Shown here: one piece after another, positions 41,801 to 53,800 of the stretch | How positions within the stretch are numbered: position 1 is the stretch's first letter | How the letters are laid out: each line of letters starts with the position of its first letter | Origin: Megaleporinus macrocephalus | Lineage: Eukaryota > Chordata > Actinopteri > Characiformes > Anostomidae | Reading direction: 5' to 3' | Length of the DNA stretch: 64,000 nucleotides | NCBI GenBank assembly: GCA_021613375.1 | Contig: CM038711.1 | Span: forward strand, 21,319,723 to 21,383,722 | The notes under the pieces: model-generated | Database searches by the model: none | Seen by the model: the letters and a program-made list of their open reading frames with translations, nothing else | Told to the model about the DNA's origin: nothing | Made by a program: the position numbers and the translations under genes

Positions 41801-44800
41801 GTGGTAAAAACTGTTGATTGTACAGTGATATTAGTTTCAAGTCGCCCAAACCTACATAGAAAACTCAGTGAGAGCTCGATCAGCAGAGTCTATAGAGTAA
41901 CAGAAGCCTAAAGAGAAAGCGTTAGGTTTAGCTCAGTTTTACCTGCAAAAAAATGTAGTAGAGATGCAACAATGATCAGTTTAGATCAGATAAGAAAATC
42001 TGTGAGATCCTGTATGTCCTGATATAGATTAATCATAGCACTGTTGGGTGTAAAGTTGTCAATGGGTCCAGGGTTGAAACCAGCTGGGTCTTAAGGAGAC
42101 ATCCCTGTAACCCACTCCACTCTGAAGCTGATGCCAGTGGCTGCTCTATCCCTCTCCTTCCCTCCACCTCCACACTTCTACAGCATGCTGCTGTGAGTCC
42201 TACTACTAACCTGACCACACACAGTGCCTTATTCCTGCAACCCACGTCGTGTTCATCATTTGTGCTTTTCCTTCAACTCTTGACATGCTGATTGAGACTG
42301 TGGTTCTTTCCATTCCTTGCATGTGCAAATGAAAATTCCTCACCTTGTCTCATGAACTTCACAAACAACTAACCCGATTTGCTCTTGATGTCCTGAAACT
42401 TTTTGCAACTTTGTAAACCAAAGCATTGGTCACATTTTCTACTTTACTTTTAGAGCACCACTTGATATCTTGGGAGAAAACTGTCAGGATTGAGGTTTAC
42501 ATGGTATACATGGTGTAACCGTTGTTGTATTAAGCCAATACCAAACAGATTTCTTATTGATCTGTGTCCGAGTCTCCCACATAGTTAATTATGCCGGAAT
42601 ACAGGGTGATTGAGCAACAATCAAGCATTTAAAAAAAAACTATAATTCATGTTGATCCAGAACTCTTCATATTAGCTGTCTCTAATCTGATGTTGATACT
42701 GTGTCGTGATTTCATGGTTAATCACATTTGATCATAGGATTATTTCTCATATGGGTTTTCTAACATACAGAATAAAATCTATTACCTGCAAACTATAGTT
42801 CCCTTAAACCAGTGTTAATTTACCGTATTTCTCATATGCTCTCAAAACACCAAAAGAGGCAAAACACCAAAAGAGTTTTCTTTACATTATGGCTACCAAA
42901 CACTTGGAATACATTCACATAAATAAACCAAACTGCAGCTCTTTTACAATCATTCAATCAATAGTGATTAAAAAAAGTAAATGTAGTAAAAGATTAAATC
43001 TTTTTCTTTTATACCCAGAGATTTTTCATGTAGAAAATGTTCTGTTTAGTGTTTTGTAATAATGCCCATGTAATATATTAATAATGCAGTGGTGATGTTT
43101 ATTGTTCATAGCCATGTTTCTTTTCAGTTTTCACCACCTGCTTCATAAGAAGATTCAGACTGTTAAACTGTATTATATTTTTATCTGGATTATCGTACTG
43201 TGAAATTGTCAAATTTCAGACCCTTATCTCCTGAAAATACCCTGTCTCTGTAGGCCTTTTAAAAGCACTCTGAGAACGCCAGAGATGGGTCTATTTAATC
43301 ACCAGTCAAAGCAGAGCAAGTGTTCTAGCAGACGCTACTGTTTTATTGTCACTAGAGACTAATTCTCAGCACAGCTCAGGCTGAGAGACTAAACGTCTCA
43401 AGCTAGCTGTCATTACTCATGTCCCTAAAAATGCAAAGAACTGGCTGTTTCTCCTCCCTTGCTTCTCAGACACAGGCATTCTGAAGCTTCTCAGCTCGTT
43501 TAACTGCTTACTCCCAGAAAAGCAGCCAGCAATCTTACCCATGTTGTCACTAGATCTCTAATAACACATCTTCATATTTCTCTCAGGTTCTCCCTCTTGT
43601 GTGTTCTCCTACTTTCAGTCTCTCCCTCATTCTGCCTCACTAACAAAGATAAAAATATCTCCCTAGAGACAAAGCTATTTACAAGCATGCATCACACACA
43701 ATTAGAAGCACTCAGTCACTACTTGAGTCACCTGCACCCATAGTGCTAGTACAGGCTTGTGCAGATGTAGCTTTGTATAGATGTAATGCTTATTTTTACA
43801 AGCATTTTGTGCCTTGGCACATTCAGCCGTTCTCTTTCTCTTTTCTGTATGTTATTTATCATATTGCCCGACTGAGATGGTTTGAACAAGTTTGGTTTGT
43901 ATTGTATTTGTATTGGTGAGATTTTTTTGTTATTTTTTTAACTACAAAGTCTTGACCTCAGTCTGACCTGAAAGCAGATGCATGTCATTAGTGTTTTGCA
44001 ATTTAATCTGACAGGAAGGACAGAGGTCATGGACACCAAATCATGCATATCCAGAAGTCCAGTTTCATACCAACATGTGAATCACACTGAAACGGTCACT
44101 CTACCTTGATTTACCGTAGCTAGGACATAATGTTGTCAGATTTTCAGTTTTTACTACATTCAATTCTAAAGGTTTTCCTAGTTTCTGAATATTATGATAG
44201 TTTGGCCGAAAATAAAATGTACCCAATTGTTGTATAAGGTGTGTAACTGGAAACAAGAAACTTGTCTGATTGAGTTTTTGGGGAAAATTGAACGCCATAA
44301 GGTGACTGTTTCAGATTGTGGAGCACATTTTAGTATGCCCTCTTGACACTGCTACTGTTTGGTAACTGCTGCTGCTTGCCCCTCACAGGCTGGTGTCCCT
44401 CCATAGTCCCCTCAATTACCTGTGGTGACCCCGTCCCCCTGGATGACGGGCACACCCTTTTGCTCCAAGCTGCTTCCCAGGGAAATGTCACTTTATTGTC
44501 TATGCTGCTTAATCAAGATCCACCAATGGATATTAATCACCTCCAACAAGACCTGACCTCTGCCTTGTTTTCTGCTGCTCAGAACGGACATACAGGTATG
44601 AATGCTCCAGCAGGCTCTGGTGAAGCTGCAAACTGACAGGTTAAAACAGGTTTCAGTTCACTGTGCTGTTGGTATTTTTAGTAGACGACATAAGCAGTAG
44701 AGGTAGTGATTGTATTGTATTGTTGAGAGGCTGTGCATAAAAACTGTTTTTGTCCTGTAGAATGCTTGAATCTGCTGCTGACCTTGGGGGCGTCTGCTGA

Positions 44801-47800
44801 CGCTCTTGACAAACATGGATTTACCCCATTACAAATTGCTGCTGCTAACGGCCACCATGGGTGAGCATTGTTTCTCTTTTAATCTTCCCTGCTGCTGGTT
44901 GTAGAGCAGCTGTTCTTAACTAGACAGTGAGTAAAGTAATACAAGGACTTTGAGATCTGGAAATGAGGGTTGTTTGACACATGGTGAAAGATAAAGTGTG
45001 TAAAAGTCAGGTGTGTCTCTGAATAGTGTGTTGTGTGTAAGAGAGGCTGTCATTTGGGATTTTGTTTGTTCTTCTTCTGTGTGATATACAGTGCCTGCTG
45101 TCAGTGAAGTCATCACTGTAGCTTAGCCTTAGAGCAAAGGCCATTTCAAACGAGAGTCAGGCGTGCACTTCATAACGCAGACATGTCTCAGAACCCCTCT
45201 GGACCCAGAATTATCAACCTCAGGACATTTTCTGTTAAGTTAGTTGGCACTGCAACTAGTCTTATTCTAGCTTACACTAGCCCAAAGAGCCTGCGGCTGT
45301 TCTGGATGACTGAATATTTGCTTGTAGGTGTGTGCAGGCTCTGCTGGGCCACGACGCGGAGGTGGAGCGAGAGTGTGTAGGCGGCCGGACCGCATTGATC
45401 CTGGCTTCTGAGCACGGCAGTGTGGAGTGTGTGAGGGTCCTGCTAGATGCCGGAGCAAATCGCTCACACATCACTACTGTAAGTTCCCTGAAACGCACAC
45501 AGACTGAAGAGGTCAGTGATGGTATATGTTACACATTCAGCAGGAGTTATCACCTCCCGACCTGTTGCTGTGGTAACCAAAACTGAACAAGCTTCTCGTG
45601 TGTTGCTTTGAGTGTAAATGTGCTTCTTAATTTAGCAGTGCTTTGTTATTGCCTTCATATTAAGATGTTCTTTATAGCCTATTTTCCTTTTAAAAGCAAC
45701 ATAACATGGAAATTCTGATTGCTAATAGCCTATTTATCTCTCCAAGTTAACTCCTCTATATTTTTACAAAATTGCTATGAAAACGTATTGGCATCACACA
45801 AACGTTTAGATCAGCAGTGCCATGGGTACTAGAGGGTCAAATACTGAAATCACTGTTCAGGTATTCGTTATATTTCACCTTGATAAGGCAGAGAGTACAT
45901 AGAGACCAACAATTCAGTGAATGGTCTTTCAAGTAATTATGCCATGTTCTACTTCGCTACTCTGAAGTACTTGGAGTACAACAACCTGTTTGTATTTCTT
46001 AGGGTACATTGTTAATGGTTTGTGATGGCAGACGGTACGGGGCGGTGTCACCAACTTGGATAGCTACACTAGCTGATGTTAGCTGGGTCCAGAAAAGATA
46101 TTTCTCAGACAAACTAACATGTCAGCACTCATCCAGATAAGATTCTTATCCCAAGCATTACTGGTTAGCTCGTTACTTCATTAACTTGTCTGGAAAAAAG
46201 GCGGTCTCTGTTAGTCATCCGGCACGAAGGCCAACGCGTTGTTCCGGCAAGTTTTGAATAATACACCATGTTTTCATGGCCGCAAGAGAAGTACAGTTTC
46301 TGAGGTTAGATCCTAGTGGCCTTGCAGTGGGACAAGAAACTCTGAACTCAGGCGACATCCTCATACCTATTACAGTCTCTTTACACGTCATCTTTCAGAC
46401 CTAACTTTTGTACTTTTGTGTTTTTGTGCTTTTATGTTGGTCATGTTGCCTCTGTGATGTTGAGCTCTAGCTGTAATAAGTTTGTGCTATTAACAGAAAA
46501 GAGAGCTTTTATTTGTTTTATTTTATTTATTTTTCTATTATTTACTTTTGTATTTAATCATTTGTTTTATTATTACTTAATGCTATTTGCTAGTAGATTT
46601 TTTTTTAGAATAGATATTATCTATTGTTGAATACAGCTACAAAATAGTTGGGCTTAATCTGGATTCATTACACAGTAAATGTTTTTTAGGTTATGAATGT
46701 GCTCCTGTTCAGAGAGACACTAAATATCTGTCTTTTAATCCTAATTTATCGTGTTTCACATCAATATCAGGATATCCAACAATGTCATCACACATCGTAT
46801 TTCTAGTCTATATCATGCGCCCCTAATTTCTCTGCATGCTTCTGTATTTTTGTGCAACACCAGTGCAGTCATCTGCAAATTAACACCTGCAGCCTTATGT
46901 TATATTTGACCAAAGTCCTTTTTTGTTGTTGCTGTTTTTCCTTCACTGGGATTAAACAGCTATTTGTCCATGAACTTTTATGGTTACTGGTGCAGAATGC
47001 ATGATTTGATATTTGAACTAATATTTTGATGACTTGTTGATCTTGTTACCACATAAACCACATAAAAAATTCCCCCATAATACTAATCTAGTTAGAGTCA
47101 CAGCTTCTACATTGTGCATCTCTGGATTTTTAATTTTTTTTTATTATTTTTCATTCAATTCATCAGTGACTTTGTTTTCTACAGGATAGCTGCACTGCTC
47201 TACATGCCGCAGTGAGTTTGGGTCATGTGGGTCCCCTAAAACTTCTGCTGTACCACCCATCACCTAACAGCACAGCAACTGACCCAGATGCCCAACACAC
47301 ATACCCAGGCCTAATCATGACTAGCCACATCCTCAACCATGCCAACAAGGATGGCTGGACCGCAGCTCACATTGCTGCTTCCAGAGGCTACAAGGTGATT
47401 TAAGTTTACATAAACACTGGAATACACCAACACACTCTTGAACATTAACACTTTATCTTGTAAAGCTTCAAGGTTGTTTACATAGGGATTAAAAATAGTA
47501 GTGGACATGTGGATGAACAGCTTACATATTCACAACTCTCACTGGTTTGTTTTCAGAAATGTCTGGAGGCTTTGTGTAGCCACAGCCAACAGGACCTTGA
47601 GAAGAGGGACAAATGCAACCGTACTATACATGACGTGGCCACTGATGACTGCAAAGACTTACTGGAGAACCTTGGTGAGTAAAGGTCTTTTGCATCAAAT
47701 GTGTTTGTGCATGCATCTGTGTGATTTAGAAAGCTTTTGTTACTCAAATAACTTCGGCAAATATCTTCGGCCTTCAAGGTAATACATGTTGTACATATTT

Positions 47801-50800
47801 AGCTATGCTGTGATATTTTATGGGTTGTAAAAATATGCAGTGACTGAGTATTTGTCAAGTCATATTAGTCTCACCAGTGGGATTATTCGTAACTAATATA
47901 ATATATTAATGATAATATTAATTTAAAGAGCTGTGGAAAAGTAGCGTAATGCAGGCACACAAAAGTGGGGTTAAATGTTAACACATATTTTTTAATTTGA
48001 TAAATTGGAACAGGCTTTTGGTAGATATGGTTTATTTTGTGCTTTGATCGTTTGAGCTGATATATTTTAAATGTTTTATCATTTTAAGAAAATTAACCTA
48101 TTTTACTTGCTGAAAAAAAGCTTCTATGTGAGTTAGATGCATCTCTTAACACAACCACAACTGAAATAAAGCATGTGGATTAAGATCCTACATGCAGGCT
48201 TGCGGGTTTGGTCAAAAGAAGTGTGACATATTAAGTCTATCAGTTGCAACATTGGCGGCCTGTCATTTCACCAGTCTCTTGTATGGAAAAAGCTTGGACT
48301 GTTGCTGTTAACCTCATCTATGAATGGAGTTGGCTACCAGTGTCATATGACACACTCTTCCCTGCTTTACCTACATCAGCGTGTTCAGTAACATGTGACA
48401 CAGTCACCACTCCAGGCCTCTTGCCTCTCAGCTGTAGTCTCAGTACTAGGTTGTAAAATGACACACAGTCATAATATTTAGTTTGTCTTTTGTTCAAAAT
48501 TTTGTAGATTCATGAAACAGTATCATAAATCAAGTTGAATCATGAGCTAGGTGTATCAGTACACTACTAGTCATAAGCATAGTTACAGACACATTGCTAG
48601 GAGATTCACATACTTCCACCCTACCGTAGAGGCTTATACAAACTAACGTCTTGAAGGTTATGAAGCTGAGTCTCAGAGCTTTGCACACTGCCCTTCTGTT
48701 GAATCTGTGTGTTCTTATCACCCTTTTATCTGTCAGACTGCTACAGGGTTGTGGTGCAGGTGCACACTGGCTCACGCGAGCACCTGTGCCCCGTCGATCT
48801 CCTGGAGGACGGCCCCACCATTGGCACGGTGACCATCCAGCGCCATACAAGTTGGGCAGAGCTAGGGCACACCCTGAGCCACCTGCTAACCAGCCACCTT
48901 CAGCTGGTGTGTGGGAGCTGGGAGCCGCAGGAGGGGCTAGGAGGAGCGGACATACCCCTGGGTCTGTCCTCAAACAGCGTGGCATCTGTGAAGATAGGTA
49001 ACCACTCAAACAGTTTCTTAAATATAAAAGCATGACATGCACTTTTGTAGGAATGTAAAGAGGTAACAGTTTTGATGGTGTCATGTTGCGGGGAGATCTA
49101 CTTAAGTTCCTGTTTCATAGCACTACTTTGTATCTCTTTGAGTCGATAGTGAGTCACTGTAGTGTCAAATCAGTCCAGATCCTTGTTGGAACTTTTAAAG
49201 ACAGGTAGCCAATAAAACAAACATTAATTTTAATATTAGATAAAGCTGACACCAGACTTTAGTGCAGTGGCGGCTGTGTTCTCTGAAGTGATGGCACTTT
49301 ATCTAGTGCTTTTTGGATGAAGAGTAGCTTTTGTGATCCATAACTAATTATCCAACATCAGTAACTGACTTAATTAATGTCCTTGTGACTAAATGCTGTC
49401 TAATCCTGCAGTGTTTCAACATCTAGTGTTAATTTAAATTTTAGAAGAACCGTTGAATGAGCAGGTGTCTACAAACATTTAAACATGAAGCTTTGCTTAA
49501 ATCCCAAACGCTGATAATACAGGCCCTTTAAAAGTGTGATGATTATGTAGTGTCATGTGCAGTATGGAAAGTGCAGCACCTGTGTGTGTGGTGTAGATTA
49601 GTAAACGGTCAGGTATGGCCTGCTGTAAGTGATATGTAAACTAGAAGCACGTTTGCGGTTGCGTCGGTTGCTATTCCAGGATGCCCTCAGCTTTCTGAAC
49701 AGCTGCTGCTACCTAAATTCTTCTCGGTCACTGATCAAGTTTTAATTTCCCCAGCTCAGCATTTTCACTCCCCTGTCATGAAGAAAGGGAAATAAAATAG
49801 ATGGTAACAAATACTGTTGACATGCTGTTTCTGCATTGTATATCGTCAGTTTGACGCTCTTAAGAAGACATTCTATTAGTCTTAGTTAGACCTCAGGGTT
49901 AACACCCCCCCCACCCCCCCCACCCCCCCAAACACACACACACACTCTCGCTCACGTATGAATAAACAAAAACACTTACTCTTCCAAGCGCGCATGCTTT
50001 TAATACAATTAGGCACACACAATCTGACTCTCCTCTCAAAGCCATGCCGGGCCAAGCGGGAAAGGAGCTGGCATGGAGGTCTAATTGAACTTGGCCCAGC
50101 CTTATGGTTGTCATGCAGGGCTGCTGAAAATAAACCAAGCTCTCCTTTCTCTTTCACCCCCTCTGGCCTGCTCTTTCTCACTTTTTTGATGTGGGGGATG
50201 TATTTGGTTTTGTTTACACATCTTCAGTTCTCCTTGTTCTCCTTTTTTATTTCTTTGTAAGAAACTGCGAGTAAAAATCGAATTATTGTATGTGAGTAAA
50301 GTCTAAATGGAAAGACATCTGCCAGCAAAGGTGCTTTCCAGAAAGAGCAGATGTCACAAATGAAAACATGACACTGAACAGCATGGCGGGTATTTATTAT
50401 TCATGACAGGAGAAGTTCTGAAAGGAGCAAAGAGATGGAGCTGGAGGAGTATTACAGAAACTCAGCACTGTTGTCTCAGTGTCAGAGATGAAAGTTGGGA
50501 ATTTCACTGAGAATTATTATTTTTGTATTGGTTAGTCAACACGCACACATGCACACCTTTCAGGACTGAGCTTGGCAACATGCTTTATTTGTGGACTTTG
50601 ATATGCAGGTTCTCAGTGTTCACTTGGTGTCTGTGTGTGTTTGTCTGCGTATGAATTGCAGGTGATGCTCTTTGGCTGCCTGGGCAGGACCTGGCCCATT
50701 CTCCTTGGGATCTGATCCGAAAGCGTTTGAGCCTGCGGATCTCTATTCTCCTCAAAGGTGCTAGATGCTTTTGCATGGGCATGAAATTGAACCCAACCCA

Positions 50801-53800
50801 ACCAGGCCTGACTGATACTGCTAAATTTAAAACCTGAACCCGACCCAGACCCTCTCGCACTTACACGTACTTACTAGCAGATGCATTATTACGGACATGG
50901 TCTTAAAAGTTTGCTTTGTTGCTGTCAGCGTTGACCGCAGGTGACTAACCGAATATGACAGTGTCTGTGTAATGCACTAAGGCTTTGTTCACTGCAGATA
51001 AAAGGCAAGAGAAAGAAAATGTCTTTTTTTCACCAATTTTTATGATGTATATACATTTGTGTATTGTGTGACAGCATAAACAACTAAAAACAAGTTGATA
51101 TCTGACCGTTGTAATTCAGATTTTGACATTTTTTTTATGTGTTACTGAAAATCGGATTCATATGTGATATGTGACCGTGTGACCTGTCTGAACGGTCTGA
51201 TTCATTCATGCTTCCATATTTCTCATACTTTTAACGGTGCTCAGTGCAGTACTGGACTTGGATTATGTTCAGGGTTGTTTTCTAAAAGTATAGTTTGTAG
51301 TGTATTTAGTTTTTCTTTTATTTAAATGAGCTTAAGAACATTAAAGCAGCCCAACTTATCCGAGCGGCAGCATGCTCATACATTATTTCCCACCTTTGTG
51401 CTCTCACATGTACTAATTTATGGCTGCAATGCTTTCTTTTTGCTCTGTGTCAGGCCTGACTGAGTGTGCTCTGGACGAGATGACCTACGACTCTCTGATC
51501 CCTCTGCAACTGCTGCAGAACTATGTGCGCCTGGTACGAGTCATACGCACAGAGAAAGCCATCACGTTTTGGTAGAGAACATTCCTCGCCTGAGGCCATG
51601 GATGTTGTTTTTGATATGACAGTTTTCAAACATGCATTTAACTAAAATGTGCAGGCTATCTAAACCTCCAAAGATTTGGGGATGTCTGAAAAAAAAATGT
51701 ATTTAAAATGTTTGTTTGTGTGTGTGTTTTTTATTTGTTTTTTTAACTTCTTTATTAAATGCTATCTTAGACATTTAATCTACAATTGTTTTTTTTTCTA
51801 AAAAAAAGTTGGGAAGTTGTGCAAAAATATAAATAAAAACAGAATGCAGATGAGCATATCATTTAAATCAAATATTTATATGAAAATAGTACAAAGACAA
51901 TATATCAGATGTTGAAATTTGTTGTGTTGCTTTTTGAAAAAAATATTCCCATTTAAAAAGTTGGGAAAACCTGAGGGCCAGGAGATCATGGTCATCAAGT
52001 TCTGGTCTTGTTCCTTGCTTACAGAGATTTCTCCAAATTCCCTGAATGATATCATGTACCATAGATGATGAAGTTCTTTATTATTTTAGGTGCAGTCTTA
52101 CAGAGTGGTGAACCCCTCCACCACTTTGTAAAGATTTAGCCTCTCTAGGATGCTCTTATTAATATATGCAAACGTGTCATTAACCTGTTGCCAATTAATC
52201 TAATTAAGTGTGCTATGTTTTTAAGTATTGAACAACTTTACCAGCTTTTTTATTGCCCCTGCCTCAACTTTGAAATGTGTTATGGCACATTAAAAAAAAT
52301 AATAACATTTCTCAGTTTTTAAATTCAGAATTTTTTTTTTTTTGGACTAAATGATTGACATTTGGTTTTGGGACAATAGTGTAAGAGATAATTGTTTTCA
52401 TATTGAAAACGCCATTTGAAGAAGGCCAGTGTCCAAACTGCAGGAGCTGCCTGTAAATGAGCCAAACCGTTCAAATGCAACCAAACAAAAAAAAAAAAAA
52501 AAGATGTATGGTTCTTCTTTGATCAAGCTAAAGTAATACTGGCCACTGCCTAATTGCATAATTTTGATGAAAACAATATTAAATTACTCTTTATATGAAT
52601 CCTTTATATGAATATGTGTGTCAAAACCTTTAACTGCTACTATAGCTAATTGAAACAAATAAAACATGATTGTACAGTGTATGCTAAAATTAATTAGTTT
52701 ATATTCCCTTTCCACCAACTAGGTTGAGCAATATCGTAATGTCATTTTCCACGGACTGGAGGGGAGCTTTCAGGAGTACATCGCCAACCAGATCTCCCAC
52801 CACATTAGGGTAAGAAGAAATGATGATTGATATGCTGTGTTTAGGGAGCAGCCAACAGTTTTGGTTAAAAATACATAATTTGACGTTACTGTTTTGTATA
52901 GAAATGGAAAAACATGCTTGTAACTGAAAGAATGGTTCAGTTTCACGTTAGCATGTCCCCCAGATTTACTGTGAGTTTGTAGTTCATCATTGTCTTCTCC
53001 AAAATGTAGCCTAAAGGTCAATTCTGAATAGAATTAATCATTGAGTTTCAAACCACTCTAGCATATGCTTGCAGCAAACGCTATGCTGACAAAAACGTTT
53101 CATAAAGATATAAAATAGTTTAGTTTTGGTTTTAACGCATTATGTGTGCAATGCTTTGTAGCACAGGCAAGAGGCCATGGGGATATGTTGTGATGTCATC
53201 CATGTGGAGATAGAAGAGGGTCTCACTAAAGATCAGCTGTTGGAGACCTTCATCAACTGTGGTAAAACCTTCTTCTTTACTCTTCTGGATTTAATATAAT
53301 ACATAAAAATCAAATATGCTTGTATAAAAGAATCAGAGTATAGAGACTACAAGTATGTGTCAGAGCTTTGGTGGGTATCATAAAGACAGCTTGCTTGGTG
53401 TGTTGTATCTCAGGTTTTCTGACGTCAGTACGAGAGGCCGCTGCCGGAAGGTGTGCTATAGTTGTGTTGGAGGGATTGGAGAAAGCACACTCCCTCAGCC
53501 ACATGCTGGATGACCTATGTGAGGCGCTGGAGAACCGCGGCTCACTCTACTCGCTTTCCCTAAACCATGGTGAGACTTGTGTAATAATGTTTTAGATATA
53601 TAAATACTAGACAGGCCATGTTGGTTTGCTGTTGGGTATTGATGATAGATCCATGTTGAATGGAGTATTTTGTCCAAAGCCTAGCTTTTAACAGTAGTAA
53701 TAGTTAATTCATCATTTTGGCCAGTTGGTAACCTTTTGTTCAAAACATTTTTATGAATAAAATAATCAAATTGATGGTGGTGGGTTTTGAAAATTGTAAT

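Larger units (their letters stand above)
41324..44388 (+). other. CTTNBP2 intron 4
   Basis: GTAAAC to CTCACAG, 3.1 kb. It contains a MITE at 41396-41854. The exon 4 frame stays open into it up to 41472. Nothing else recognised. Confidence 0.85.
44596..48736 (+). other. CTTNBP2 introns 5-9
   Basis: Introns at 44596-44760, 44861-45327, 45479-47184, 47395-47556 and 47675-48736 between the ankyrin exons. AT-rich, without recognised genes or repeats. Confidence 0.8.

Noticed and set aside
44596..44638. Extension of the exon 5 frame past its donor
   Set aside because: The conserved ankyrin consensus continues in exon 6 after a 165-bp intron with good splice sites; the extension is ordinary intron read-through.
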